The notes under the pieces: model-generated
Seen by the model: only the letters and a program-made list of their open reading frames with translations
Database searches by the model: none
What the model was told of the DNA's origin: nothing
Part shown: piece by piece, positions 1 to 11,865 of the stretch
How the letters are laid out: the number at the start of each line of letters is the position of its first letter
Position numbering within the stretch: position 1 is the first letter of the stretch
Assembly: GCA_947561585.1 (NCBI GenBank)
Contig: CANNZV010002565.1
Span: 1 to 64,000, forward strand
Source of the DNA: Caprella mutica
Taxonomy: Eukaryota > Arthropoda > Malacostraca > Amphipoda > Caprellidae
DNA: 64,000 nt
Direction of reading: 5' to 3'
Made by a program: the position numbers and the translations under genes

Positions 1-870
1 CGAGTAGTTAATGTAACCTACACGAGTAGTTGGTATAACCTACACGAGTAGTTGGTATAACCTACACGAGTAGTTGGTATAACCTACACGAGTAGTTGGT
101 ATAACCTACACGAGTAGTTGGTATAACCTACACAAGCAGTGGGTATAACCTACACGAGTAGTTGATATAACCAACACGAGTAGTTGATATAACCTACATG
201 AGTAGTTGATATCACCTACACGAGTAGTTGGTATAACCTACACGAGTAGTTGGTATAACCTACACGAGTAGTTGGTATAAACTACACGAGTAGTTGGTAT
301 AACCTACACGAGTAGTTGGTATAACACATAGGAGTGATTGGAGAAACATACACGAGTAGTTGATATAACCTACACGAGTAGTTGGTATAACCTACACGAG
401 TAGTTGGTATAACCTACACAAGCAGTGGGTATAACCTACACGAGTAGTTGATATAACCAACACGAGTAGTTGATATAACCTACATGAGTAGTTGATATCA
501 CCTACACGAGTAGTTGGTATAACCTACACGAGTAGTTGGTATAACCTACACGAGTAGTTGGTATAAACTACACGAGTAGTTGGTATAACCTACACGAGTA
601 GTTGGTATAACACATAGGAGTGATTGGAGAAACATACACGAGTAGTTGATATAACCTACATGAGTAGTTGATATAACCTACACGAGTAGTTGGTATAACC
701 TACACGAGTAGTTGGTATAACCTACACGAGTAGTTGGTATAACCTACACGAGTAGTTGGTATAACCTACACGAGTAGTTGGTATAACCTACACGAGTAGT
801 TGGTGTAACACATAGGAGTGATTGGAGAAACATACACAAGTAGTTGATGTAACCTTGTTCTGTAGTTGTT
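1..870. repeat. 22-bp satellite array with 286-bp higher-order period
   Basis: About 38 head-to-tail copies of a 22-bp unit (cgagtagttggtataaccta plus ca) run from the window edge to about 870. Variant units recur in fixed order. The run beginning cacaagcagtggg at 131 returns at 417, 286 bp later, which is 13 units. The odd units aacacataggagtg and gagaaacatacac recur in step. The array decays after 830 and is cut by the window start. Confidence 0.95.
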
Positions 871-1304
871 TTAACCATTACATATAATTGGTTCAACCAT
901 CACGAGCAGTTTTGACTATCACAGGTAGTTGTTGTGACCATCGGGAATTAAAAATAATCAACTCACATATGTGTTGTTTTAACCAACGTCAGTTTAACTC
1001 ATATTAAATAGTATCTGCAACTCACCACGTAGGTAGGCGCACAGATAAACCATAAAATTTAGTCAAAACAAATCAAATATGATTTGATTCAACTAATCCT
1101 TTCTCTGTGTGTGGTTTTCAGGAACACTGCATGCCCGAACGGAATGATTCCAGTTCAACAGTAGTTTTACATTCACATTGTCGATTACTCTTCTGATCGG
1201 TTGAAACGTACTTCCGATTTCTTTTTTAGTGGGTTTCTGACTTGATTAAGACGTCATATATCTGTCAAATAGGACATCGATTCTAGTTCATGAATAGAAA
1301 TGGC
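871..1304. other. Decayed satellite edge, no gene seen
   Basis: From 871 to about 1000 there are degraded relatives of the 22-bp unit (gtagttgttttaaccat and similar). The rest, to 1304, is unremarkable AT-rich sequence with no ORF or repeat that I can support. Confidence 0.5.
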
Positions 1305-1790
1305 TCATCTCATTTTTGACAAAATATCACCAAGTTGACCAAATTTAGTGCCTTTAGAATCTGAGGGTGAAAATTGAGTTGGTGTCAATTTAAACATGCA
1401 TTTTATCGAATTTGACATTACGCCCACTCTCCGCAGCCACAAGCAATCTCTTAAACAGATCCCTATCTGCCTAGAGCATTTTATGTTTTCCATCATCAAA
1501 TGCTACCTTCACTTTATATATTGAGGCAAGCGACTCGGTTTTGTTTTGTTTCAATGTCCAGTAGAACTCTGTCGATCATTATCTAATTCCTCTATCAAAA
1601 CTTCCTTTACTTCAGCAGATTGTAGGTTACTCGCCGTATTTTCAGCAGCTACGTTGTTCATGGTGAAACAAATCAGAGCGTTCCCCGATTGGGAAAACAT
1701 ACCAAACCTCAGTAATTTCAAAATCATTTTTGCAACGTCTTGCTCATCATTTGGCAACCCAACAGGGCCAATATCCCTATGGTGCTAATC
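1305..1790 (-). pseudogene. Unidentified coding remnant
   Basis: Two minus-strand frames, 1757-1551 (68 codons) and 1499-1305 (64 codons), lie in DNA that is less AT-rich than its surroundings. The first frame also stays open upstream apart from one TAG. Its text (an acidic NDEQDVAK start, then a mixed hydrophobic core) looks protein-like, and vaguely recalls ORFs carried by dispersed repeats in many invertebrates. I do not recognise a domain. Stops and a frame change between the two pieces suggest a broken gene or an old transposon ORF, not a working gene. Confidence 0.25.
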
Positions 1791-2739
1791 CACATTCTTA
1801 TCTTCCAACTGAAGTCAGAACATGGCAAGTGCATCATCTACCCCTCTCTACCACTTTAAACATTACAAATATTGAGACTTCAGCAAACTGAATGCTCCTT
1901 GTACACACTTGAAGGGATTCTAATAGATTTATTTTTGAAGATGGGAATCAAGTAATTATATAAAAATCTTATAAGCCTAAATAAATGAATTTAAACAAGA
2001 TAAAGAAGAACTCCGTTTATTAGAGGGATTTTTGGCGATTATTGCAAAACTGAAAGACATGATTCAAAAAACGTACACTGTAGTTTATTTAGAGGAAAAC
2101 AAATTTTTAGGCCACGATGGGTATAGTGTAGATAGAGGTAGAGTGAGCCCAAAGTAGCATTCATTTGTGGAGTATTCTAAAATAATTAAAGAAACAGTTA
2201 AGAGTTTGCTTTACCACATTAAGGTATCTCAAAATTATTGTATGATTTATTACATTGGAAAATTAATGCGTCAAGCAGAATTTATTTACCAAGAGTCTCA
2301 AAATCAGAGATTTTAGACTAATATTTATTTCAATTAGGTTGAGACCAATAAAATTAAAGCACTATAATAATTCAATGAAGTTAGCCAGATAACAGCTATT
2401 TCAGGGATAAAGAACCCCAAAAGAAGCACAGGTTCAAATGGAAAAGAAAGAAATAACTCGATTAAATTAAATCTTAACACTTGTTAATAAAGCAAAGGTC
2501 AATTTGGTACTGTCGATACTGTATAAAACAACCACCGACATGAAGTTGTTTAATGTGGTATACCGCCCTCTACATATATTTCAAAATTTTAAGAAATCGT
2601 TATGAGAATTATAATCTATTGTTTTTTATATTTCATAGAATTGAACAAACTAACTACTTAACATATTTACATCCTATATAATATATACAAATTTTAACAA
2701 TACACTACAGGCCTACAATATATCTCAACTCTCATTCAT
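1791..2739. other. AT-rich intergenic DNA
   Basis: No ORF, inverted repeat or tandem repeat that I can support. Confidence 0.5.
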
Positions 2740-2826
2740 GGGTTTAGGACATCTTGTCCATGGTCATTTCATCCAACGGACACTTCGTCCGCGGACATTG
2801 CGTCTACGGACAATTCGTCCACGAAT
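2740..2826. repeat. Short degenerate 15-16-bp tandem array
   Basis: Five or so units of the form ggacaNttcgtccNN (catcttgtcc, cacttcgtccgc, cattgcgtctac, caattcgtccac). Each unit is itself close to palindromic (ggac...gtcc). The style resembles the subterminal arrays of the fold-back elements elsewhere in this window. Confidence 0.6.
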
Positions 2827-3586
2827 TGCTTTATTTTGTATTTTAAAGTGTTTATGCCTTCATGAGATATATTTCATATTATTTTACACTGTAACGTTAT
2901 TAGCCAGGTGAAAATAAATATTAATATAATAGTGACTTACACCGAAACATTTCATATAAACACATAAAGAATGTTTATCTATTAATTATAAGTTATGCCA
3001 CCCGGGTTTAATGTTTCTTTGATTTACTAATTACCTCGTCGAATATTTTGCATTAATCAATGAGTTATGAGTATCTAAAACTAAAATAACAGGATCCTAA
3101 CAGGAATAAGTGTGTGGATACGTAAATAATTAAACGTAACATTAAAAGTACCAATTCTTGGTACTCAACGTATCATTGGTCGGTTTCAAATAGTTAACAT
3201 TAAACGTAACATTAATTCTTTTATATCACTTGTTTAGTAGTATATTATATACATGCATATCATGACAAAAACTCTTCTTAAAATGTGTTCACACTTACGT
3301 TTTTTTTTATCGCTGAAGTAAAAATTTAATGTGATTTTTCCATCAGCGATAAAAAAAAAGTGTAAGAAGAGCTTTTTTCCGCGCTGTTAAAAATGCAAGT
3401 GTGACGGGCCTTAATTATGCAATGAACAAGCGAATAACGAATATTCTTAGTGAAACCTTAAATGAGATCAAAATATCACTGAAGTTGTTCAATTTCCAAA
3501 TGGTTTCCAAGGAAGAAGTGCCAGCACCCTGTATTATAATGTCTACCATTATGATTTTTTCCCTTTTTATTCACTGCCTTTTAGTA
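2827..3586. other. AT-rich intergenic DNA with one hairpin
   Basis: Mostly featureless. An inverted repeat at about 3287-3377 pairs cacttacg-T9-atcgctga with its complement near 3345-3375, around a loop of about 20 bp. No gene is supported; the plus-strand frame at 3401-3637 has no recognisable content. Confidence 0.5.
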
Positions 3587-4320
3587 CAGGCATCCCCCGC
3601 TTTAGTTACCAAATCACGACTCACTTTAGTTACCTAACGGTAACTAAAGCAAATAAAAGTAACAAGAAATTTATAATTGTCACTCCTCGATTATACGTCT
3701 CATTTTCTATGAGTTATAGAAAGAAAATTTGCTTTAGGGTTATTAACTTATTAGAGCACTACGCATATAAGCATATTAATAATTATATACAGTCTTTCAT
3801 TGTTTGTGACTGTGATGAAAAAGTTTAAAGTCGTGCATTTAATAATTTTTTTACAATCTATCCATAGCTTAACTCTCACTCAGTATAGGTGAGTAATTAA
3901 TAGGTACTTAGATTTCTATAATTATTGTGCTACATTTAACAAACCGCAATTTTATGCTCTATGAAATGTTTTTGGAAGAAGGGTACTAAGTTCCAAGTTA
4001 TAGGTTGGTTCTATCATGGATACCAATTAAAATAAAAGTTAAATAATGATTATTATATAATGATTTTTACGTGTTCGAAAATATGGAACCGTGTGATAAC
4101 ACGGAACTTACCCTAAAATGGGACATCTTGAATTTCTGAACAATTGCTTCTAATAACTTCATCTAGATTATAATTTTGATGTTTTTGATAGGTACCGTGA
4201 AATAATCATAGAAATTTTTTCCCGTTTTCTATGTCTATGAACGGTTCTTATTTCGAATCATGACTCAAAATAAGGACCGCTTTTACTGAAGTGAGTTGTA
4301 CTTAAAGCGAGGCCTGCCTG
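3587..4320. mobile_element. Tc1/mariner-pogo-like element with TA target site
   Basis: The left end caggcatcccccgctttag (3587 on) pairs with the right end, read backwards as caggcaggcctcgcttta (ending 4320). TA dinucleotides flank both ends (3585-3586, 4321-4322). The interior holds a small palindrome around 3633-3657 (ctttagttacc/ggtaactaaag) and an inserted MITE at 3979-4116. No transposase frame is visible, so this is a non-autonomous or decayed copy. Confidence 0.7.
3979..4116. mobile_element. GGGTAAGTTC-type MITE, copy 1
   Basis: Family hallmark: one end reads agggtaagttccgagttatc then ggacggttccacatttt; the other end is its inverse; the middle has taataattatta and ggtatccatgatacc. This copy begins gggtactaagttccaagtta and ends gataacacggaacttaccct. 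It sits inside the element at 3587-4320. About ten copies occur in this window. Confidence 0.75.
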
Positions 4321-5031
4321 TAAGTAAAATCACAGAGTTAGCTCTAAGAATAACCTTCGCACAATGACAAAAATAATCACCCTCACTCTTTGCTTACCTG
4401 TGTCCTGTTCTTAAACTATTCCCATCAGTTCAAAATTTGTTTTTACTTGTTAATAGTACAATAAGAGGCGGAGAAAAAGAGACGAAGATTCAGTTTTTTC
4501 GTCCATTGGCTAAAGATTTACAAGTATTTGAAAAAGCGGAAACTTTTTTGTGGCCCATACTGTATACACTCATACACTTCTCGTCTTTTGAAATTTGTAA
4601 AAAAAATTGAAAAACTACTTTTTTTCGAAAACAAAAGCCAAAATCGAAAAAATTACAGAACAAAAATGTGATATTTTTTGCGCGAAGTTACATATACCAT
4701 ACAAATTTCAGAACGATCAGTTCAAAAATAAAAAAGTTTAATAAATCATGAATTTTAATCCTTTCTTGCGCCCCCCTTTGGACCGTCCTGAGAGGGGAGG
4801 AATCAAACTCTAAGCCCCTAATTTTAACTTTACTGATCGCCGGAATTAAAATTATATCCACAATTACAATTTTGTGACATTTCCTATTCAGAAACCATTT
4901 CCATTTGTATCCGTCATACATTGAAATTTTACAAGAAAGATTCTATAAGATCTGTGATTCAAAAGTTTTCAAAAGAAAGAACTATTCATAACATACTTTA
5001 TAGAACGTGAAATTGATATATTTGTTATGAA
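4321..5031. other. AT-rich intergenic DNA
   Basis: No supported gene or repeat. The 77-codon minus frame at 4688-4921 has no recognisable content. Confidence 0.5.
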
Positions 5032-5221
5032 CCAGGGCACAGGAACATAAACGGGTATATTACCTAGTAGACGACACAATATGACATTCCTTGTTTGTGA
5101 TCGAGCGGCTCATAATTCCTCTTATTTGCATGTTAATATCGAGAAGTTTAAAGTCATTTTATAAGGGTTTCGTGCAAAATAAAAGACAAAATGGCGAATG
5201 AACCTCAAAGTTGAATATATG

Positions 5222-6064
5222 TGTCACGCGCTTTTGAGTGATCTGCCATACTGACCTATTTTGCTGCGCAATCTACTGAACAATAGTTTGCGCAGCCATC
5301 GATCGATTGCTGCGCGTTCGAATGATATGATTTTTTTTAGTTTGTACATCAAATTGGCACATTTTATAGTGGATATTAATCGATAGCGCAACCATCGATC
5401 GATTTCAGCGCGTTCGAATTATACAGGTTTTTATTGTTTATACATTTAAATAATTGTTATGTTTTTAATGGAAAAATACTTTTAAATACTTTTTTTATAT
5501 TTAATAAGCTAGGCAACCATCAGTCAGTTGTTGGCGTTTGAATGATATGGATTTGGTTAATTTATGCATCTAATTGTTACATTTAATAGGGCAACCATCA
5601 GTCTATTGTGGCGCGTTTGAATGATATGGATTTTGTTTGTTTATGCTTCTTATTGTTATAACAAGCGACTGATGGTTGCCCTATGAAATGTAGCAATTAG
5701 ATGCATTAACTAACAAATCCATATCATTCAAACGCGCAACAATCGACTGATGGTTGCCTTATTAAATGTGAAAAAAGTAATTAAAAGTATTTTTCCATTA
5801 AAAACAAAACAATTAATTAAATGCATAAACTAAGAAAATCCGTATCATTCGAACGCGCAGAAACCGATCGATGGTTGCACTATCGATTGATATCCGCGAT
5901 AAAATATGCCAATTTGATGTACAAACTAAAAAAAATTATATCATTCGAACGCGCAGAAATCGATCGATGGTTGCGCTATTCCATTGATGGCTGCGCAAAC
6001 TATTGATCAATAGATTGCGCAGCGAAATCAGTCGATATAGCAGATCACTCAAACGCGCGTGACA
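5222..6064. mobile_element. Fold-back element C with TGTCACGCG ends
   Basis: The whole element is a large imperfect palindrome. tgtcacgcgcttttgagtga at the left matches the complement of tcactcaaacgcgcgtgaca at the right, and the match continues for over 70 bp. Inside, the words gcgcgttcgaatgatat and accatcgatcgattg recur in both orientations every 60-150 bp. The empty site in the copy at 19463-20007 (ttgaatatatagat) shows insertion into a TATATA target. A second copy lies at 16721-17310. The short frames inside (such as 5821-6006) are repeat artefacts. Confidence 0.75.
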
Positions 6065-6183
6065 TATAGATATAATTCAGGTGTGTTTTTATTGTTCATT
6101 TCTTTAAATTATCTTTAAAAATAGGGTCATGAACATAAGCTACCCAGGAGCCTAAACTATACCTTTTCCAATTGAAGTTCCTC

Positions 6184-6335
6184 CAAATGAAATAACATTT
6201 CATCAAAGTGAAATATAACTTCATCAAAGTAAAATAAAATTTCATCAAATTGAAATAACAATTCTTCCAAGTGAACTATCAATTCCTCCAAATGAAATAG
6301 CGTTTCCTCCAAATGAAATATCATTTCAGCAGAAT
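6184..6335. repeat. Left outer minisatellite of element D
   Basis: About seven 21-bp-type units (caaagtgaaatataacttcat, tccaaatgaaat) in the opposite orientation to the array at 8665-9018. Confidence 0.8.
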
Positions 6336-6373
6336 AAAAATCGAATCAATATGTATGCAGTCAATTAAATTTA

Positions 6374-6600
6374 TTACGTGAAATTTATTTACATGAAATT
6401 TATTAACATGATATTTATTTACATGAAATTTATTTACATGAAATTAATTTGCATAAATTTTATTTGCATAAAATTTATTTACATGAAATTTATTTACATG
6501 AAATTTATTTACATGAAATTTATTCACATGAAATTTATTTACATAAAAAAATGTATATAAAATTTGTTTACATGAAAAAAATTCACATAGAATTGTTACA
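6374..6600. repeat. Left middle 15-bp minisatellite of element D
   Basis: About 14 copies of atgaaatttatttac. The same unit in inverse orientation returns at about 6810-6915 and 8505-8625. The 60-codon plus frame here is repeat translation. Confidence 0.85.
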
Positions 6601-6925
6601 TAATTTTTCATAAATTTTTTTAGTAATTATTTTTGATATATTTTTGATATATTTTATTTATTATTATTTTACATATGTTTTCTTTTACTATTACTACCCA
6701 ACTAAAATTAATGGGGTAGTATATAAGTAAACTTGAAAAATATGTAAAATTAAATATATATAAAAAAATATTATGTAGTTTATTGATGCAAAGAAGACTA
6801 AATGAAAATAAATTCATGTAAATAAATTCATGTAAATAAATTTCATGTAAATAAATTTCATGCAAATAAATTTCATGTAAAAAATTTCATGCAAATAAAT
6901 TTCTTGTAAATAGATTTATGGTGAC

Positions 6926-7556
6926 TGGTATATTCCACCTCGGTATTTTCCACCCCGGTATATTTTACCCTGGTATATTCCACCCTGGTATATTCCACCT
7001 CGGTATATTCCACCTCGGTATATTCCACCCCGGTATATTCCACCCTGGTATATTCCACCTCGGTATATTCCACCCCGGTATATTCCACCCCGGTATATTA
7101 CACCCCGGTATATTTCACCCTGGTATATTCCACCCCGGTATATTCCACCCGGTATATTCCACCCTGGTATATTCCACCTCGGTATATTCCACCTCGGTAT
7201 ATTCCACCCCGGTATATTCCACCCCGGTATATTCCACCCCGGTATATTCCACCACGGTATATTCCACCTCGGTATATTCCACCTCGGTATATTCCACCCC
7301 GGTATATTCCACCCCGGTATATTGCATCATAGGTATATTCCACCCCGTTAAATTCTACCCTGGTATATTCCACCCCGGTATATTCCACTCCGGTAAATTC
7401 CACCCTGGTATATTCCACCCCGGTATATTCCACCCCGGTATATTCCACCCCGGTATATTGGCATCATAGGTATATTCCACCCCGGTAAATTCCACCCTGG
7501 TATATTCCACCTCGGTATATTCCACCCTGGTATATTCCACCCCGGTAAATTACACC
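6926..7556. repeat. 15-bp minisatellite, about 40 copies
   Basis: The unit is ggtatattccacccc. Because 15 is divisible by three and the unit lacks stops in several frames, long spurious frames open on both strands (GIFHP on plus, VEYTG on minus). A few 16-bp or irregular units (gcatcatag at 7324 and 7461) break the array. Inverse copies (ggggtggaatatacc) occur at 8398-8491. Confidence 0.9.
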
Positions 7557-8664
7557 TCACTTCACGGGTTAGGTTTGTTAAGTTACTAATATTAGTCATT
7601 CATTAATATTATTTATAATACTAGGTAACTTGCATTTTCACTGAGTCAAATTATACATTTTGCTGGCTAATCACAAAAATTAAATTTTTCACTACACATG
7701 TGACAAAACAGCAGAAAGAAAGGTTGTTTGAACGCATTTATCAGTTGAGGTATTTAGATTTTCAATCTCAAGCTGATTTTTTACACTATCGCCATCACAA
7801 CAGCGATATTAATTGTAAGATGATGTCATATAGTATTTATTGTTTATTTATTTCATTTGGAATTTGGAATTTTAACTTCTTGTAAAAGTGGTGGTTTTTG
7901 ACCGAAGGCTTTTTCTACATGTTTTTTAACCAGGATTTTTTTGATGGGGAGGGGGGTTATTGCACAGGGTTTCAAGACTGGGAGACAATTGTCTTTTTTC
8001 ACAATGAGAGATTTTGATCACGGGGAATTTGGTGCTAGAATCCAAAACAGTAACTTGTTAGCAAAGAGCGAAAACATTGAATGGGTTGTCTCTGCCAGTC
8101 GATTCTTTCCATACTTCATCCAACCATTGTTGTGGGAGCACATGTGCAGTTTCATGTTTAAAAGGTATTAATATTAACTTTTTCAACTCGTATACTTTAA
8201 AAAAAACTACCATATTTAGAATATTTGTAATTTTATTAGGATAAAATTTCAATTGACTTGAGCTACCTCTAAATATTGTCCAAATGTCTCAGGATATCGT
8301 CTGAGTTATTTTTTCATTGGTACGAATTATTTAACAAATGGTCATCAAAAAGTAAAATCTTTAGATTTCAATTGTTACCCAAATGAGCATTGTCACAGGG
8401 GTGGAATATATCTGGGGTGGAATATACCGCGGTGATTTTATTCCACCCCAGATATATTCGACTGGCAGAGACAACCGGGGTGGAATATACCTAGAACCTA
8501 AATTTATATGTAAATAAATTTCATGTAAATAAATTTATATGTGAATAAATTTCATGTAAATAAATTTCATGTAAATAAATATCATGTTAATAAATTTCAT
8601 GTAAATAAATTTCACGTAATAAATTTAATTGACTGCGTATTGATTCGATTTTTATTCTGCTGAA

Positions 8665-9018
8665 ATGATATTTCATTTGGAGGAAACGCTATTTCATTTG
8701 GAGGAATTGATAGTTCACTTGGAGGAATTGTTATTTCACTTTGATGAAATGTTTTTTCACTTTGATGAAATTCTATTTTACTTTGATGAAGTTATATTTC
8801 ACTTTGATGAAATGCTATTTCACTTTAATGAAATTATATTTCACTTTAATGAAATTATATTTCACTTTGATGAAATTCTATTTCACTTTGATGAAATGCT
8901 ATTTCACTTTGATGAAGTTATATTTCACTTTGATGAAATGCTATTTCACTTTAATGAAATTATATTTCACTTTGATGAAATTATATTTCACTTTGATGAA
9001 ATGTTATTTCATTTGGAG
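8665..9018. repeat. Right outer 21-bp minisatellite of element D
   Basis: About 16 copies of ttcactttgatgaaatgctat. The open 125-codon frame here is repeat translation (HFDEMLF), not a gene. Confidence 0.9.
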
Positions 9019-9287
9019 GAACTTCAATTGGAAAAGGTATAGTGCTAGTTAACTGCTAAATTGTAGTTCCTATGAATAAAAATTAAGGAAAAAAATAATG
9101 GAAAAACAATTTAACCAATGCCTAGTTAGTAATTGATAAGAAAAAAAATATACTTAGAAGTGACTAAGTTTAAGTAGGTTTTCTCATGTTTCAAAGTGTG
9201 GTCAGAGTCGCCATTTCCGGTCACCCGGTGGTCACGTCAAACTAGATTCGATCAGCTGATTACCATACCCTATATTACAGTATCCTG

Positions 9288-10846
9288 GTTATGAGCTAAT
9301 CGATCAAACTACATGTAATAATTTAAACAATTAGCCTCCAAAATTTAAAATTTCGAAGGTTTTGATAATAGTTTGGGGCTTTCAGTTAAAGAAAGAAAAA
9401 TCCTAAAATCTTACGGAAAAAGCGTCCACAGATTTGCCAGATGTTCTACATATGTGCCACCAAATTTGAACATTGATAGATGAAATTATTGTCTTATACA
9501 AACAATTTTTCAGTGATAGTCATCGTATCAAGTTTATATAAAAATATACCAGTAAGACAGAGAAGTATACTTTTTGGGTAATTGTGAATATATGACTAGT
9601 TTTATTAAATTTGTCAATTATGTTTACATAAACAATACACCATCTATATACCTGCTATCCAATAACTTACTTTGACAGAAACCTAACTCCAAAGTAGTCA
9701 CTGAAGTAATGATTTTAATGGAATTAAATAACCTCATACGAGGGAATTAAAAGCTCTAAAAAATTCTGTCTAATCACGATGGTTTCCTTTTATTAATAAT
9801 AAAGTTTGGTTACAATTCAGTAGTTAATAATCGATAGAGACGCTGTAATAGGAATTAAAGCATCTCTATCGATTATAAACTACTGAATTGTAGCCATACT
9901 TTATTATTAACAATAGAAAACCATGGTGATTCACTGATTCGACAAAACATGATATAGCCTTATGGTTACGGGGAGATTTCTATTTGTATTCTAAAATGAG
10001 GTGCCTGGAAAACTCCCAGTGAGAAAACTGCAACATCTTCCTACCCTCCTCATAAGTTATGCCAAAGTAGAAATACCACCTTTAAAAGTGTTTAAGAAGT
10101 ACGGTAATTTCTTAACCGAAAAGATCATTATTTCTACACAGATTTAACACAGAGGGTTCATCTGAACCTAGAAATAAAACAATGGGATATCTAAAATATA
10201 ATGTTCATTGCCGACACATCCTGTATAATGTTTCTGGGTTAGTTAACCAAACTTTGGTAAACTAAGCTATAAATATTCTCGAACAGTAAAACATTTTCTG
10301 CTGATCACCAAAATCATTGAGCGGAAAAAATATTTCTGACAATGCTTCTTATTTTATGCTTACAGAACTAATTAACTTTATACAAATATACATTCGATTT
10401 AAAGATTTAATACCTCCAATAATTATAAAAATCGAAAGCCTTGTCAAAACCTGCTAACAGTATCTATTCATTTCTAGTTGGTCGTGCACAAAATTCGGTA
10501 AGTTGGTAATAAGTTCCCACAAAAAGCAAACTGATGTTGAATCTACAAAATATGTAAATGAATATATTTTGTTTATAGTAAGTAAGGCACTAGTAAGCCG
10601 ACCCTGATTGTTCATTAATGAATTCTATTTAGATCAGCATGTTGTACTGTAACTAAATAATCAGGTAAAACCAATACGTAGTAATTTATGTTAATATGCA
10701 GTTCACGGTGAACTCTCAACAGAAGACTTTTCAGCCAAGGGATGTTTGTGAGTCTTTATACTCAGGTTAGAACTGACACGTGTGTACTGTATAATGTACA
10801 GTTACTACAGTAAAAAACTGTGATGATGATCTTTTTTCTAACAGTT
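9288..10846. other. Intergenic DNA with one 163-bp hairpin
   Basis: An inverted repeat with arms of about 78 bp lies at 9772-9934. Left arm core: acaattcagtagtt; right arm core: aactactgaattgtag; the centre is agacgctgtaat/gcatctctatcg. This is probably a small palindromic MITE, though no clear target duplication is seen. Nothing else is supported up to 10846. Confidence 0.6.
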
Positions 10847-11232
10847 CAGGGTGTCCCAATGTTACGGTAACTGAAAGAAACTGTTATAATTCAAAAGTTT
10901 TATAACTAGGAAAATGAACAAATAAACCATTTAAAAGAGGAAAACATACTAATTTATTAATTAGATTACGTTGTTTTACATATTATTCTTTTCAGATGAT
11001 CTCCATTCATTCTTGAACATTCGGGTGCTTGAGTGACCATACTATGCAATGTATGCATCACTTCTGATAATATTTGAGGTGTAATATTGTTGAAATAGTT
11101 ATGTTATACTTAAGATCCTGCAATGCTGTTGGGTTGTTTCGATACACATTATTCTATAAATATCCCGACAAATAGAAATGAAAGATCTGGAAATCGAACA
11201 GGCCACTCAACATCACCGAATCACGCGTGTTT
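10847..11232 (-). pseudogene. Decayed DDE transposase C-terminus (Tc1/mariner-like)
   Basis: On the minus strand, 11225 down to about 10970 reads in broken frames as the end of an arthropod mariner-type transposase. WPVRFPDLSFLD corresponds to the usual WP-x-R-SPDL-x-PLD around the third catalytic Asp, followed by a GYL...VY segment. Several stops and frame changes follow. A possible terminal repeat cagggtgtcccaatgtta starts at 10847. The 5' part of the element is missing. Confidence 0.5.
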
Positions 11233-11339
11233 TTAAAAGTTTTATAAATAAATATATAACTCAGTATTTTATTGATTTTGTATATTATCTTTTTTATTTA
11301 TAAATGTTAAAAATATGAATAATATTATATATAGTTAGG

Positions 11340-11770
11340 TATCTATTAATATTTATCAATTCTTACCTAGTTACCTACTACTGTTTGTCAATACCCATAT
11401 ACAGTTAGCTACTAGAGATTATTAATATGGACAATAGCTATTAGGTATAGCTAACTTATACTAGTATTAATTAAAAGCTATCTATAGTTACTCACTAGTG
11501 TTTATCAATACCTATACCTATAGTTACCGACTAGTATTCATCTATATACATTCCTAGTCACCTACAATTGGTCATCAAAAGCTACCTAGTTACCTACTAG
11601 TGTTCATCAAAAGCAACTTAATTACATACTATATAGTGCTCATCAATACCTATGTACTTAGTTACCTTCTAGTGTTTATTAATGCCTACCTAATATCTAT
11701 TTTTCTACTAAAGTTCGTCAATACCTACAAGTTTTCATCAATACCTACATTGTTAACTAGATATGAAAAT
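11340..11770. repeat. Degenerate tandem repeat, 30-35-bp unit
   Basis: Irregular copies of tagttacctactagtgttc followed by atcaatacctac. Spacing varies and the copies are diverged. The 72-codon plus frame here is repeat translation. Confidence 0.65.
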
Positions 11771-11865
11771 TCATTTTTAAAAGGAAAAAATATCAATTAT
11801 ATAGTTTTTCTTATATGATCAAAATTGTGGAATTCATAAGTTTCCCTATTTAAATAATAAATGGG

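Larger units (their letters stand above)
6160..9039. mobile_element. Fold-back element D with layered mirrored minisatellites
   Basis: The TIRs start taccttttccaattgaagtt at 6160 and end as its complement at 9039. TA lies on each side (6158-6159, 9040-9041), and the empty site in the related element at 19463-20007 has a single TA. From each end inwards the layers are mirrored: a 21-bp-type array (ttcactttgatgaaat), a 15-bp array (acatgaaatttattt), then a 15-bp array (ggtatattccacccc, mostly in the left arm). A unique core of about 0.8 kb lies at 7560-8390. The words tgtctctgccagtcga (8087-8102) and their complement (near 8459-8473) also mirror. No transposase is recognised. Confidence 0.8.
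5032..9287. mobile_element. Composite hAT-like element A, 4.26 kb, carrying two nested elements
   Basis: The termini ccagggcacaggaacataa (left) and, inverted, caggatactgtaatataggg (right) form imperfect TIRs. An 8-bp direct repeat flanks them with one mismatch (gttatgaa at 5024-5031, gttatgag at 9288-9295), as expected for the hAT superfamily. The outer shell is collinear, in inverse orientation, with the 545-bp element at 19463-20007. That short copy lacks both inner blocks (5222-6064 and 6160-9039), so they are later insertions. Removing them leaves about 0.53 kb, matching the short copy. No transposase frame is seen. The nesting order is well supported; the superfamily call rests on target-site length and end bases. 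Confidence 0.8.

Noticed and set aside
6918..7599. Long overlapping frames on both strands (GIFHP on plus, VEYTG/GGIYR on minus) as genes for repetitive proteins
   Set aside because: They are translations of a 15-bp minisatellite that lacks stops; all frames and both strands stay open and nothing unique is attached.
8665..9052. HFDEMLF- and YFTLMK-repeat frames as a secreted repeat protein
   Set aside because: 21-bp minisatellite in the arm of a fold-back element; its mirror copy is in the other arm.
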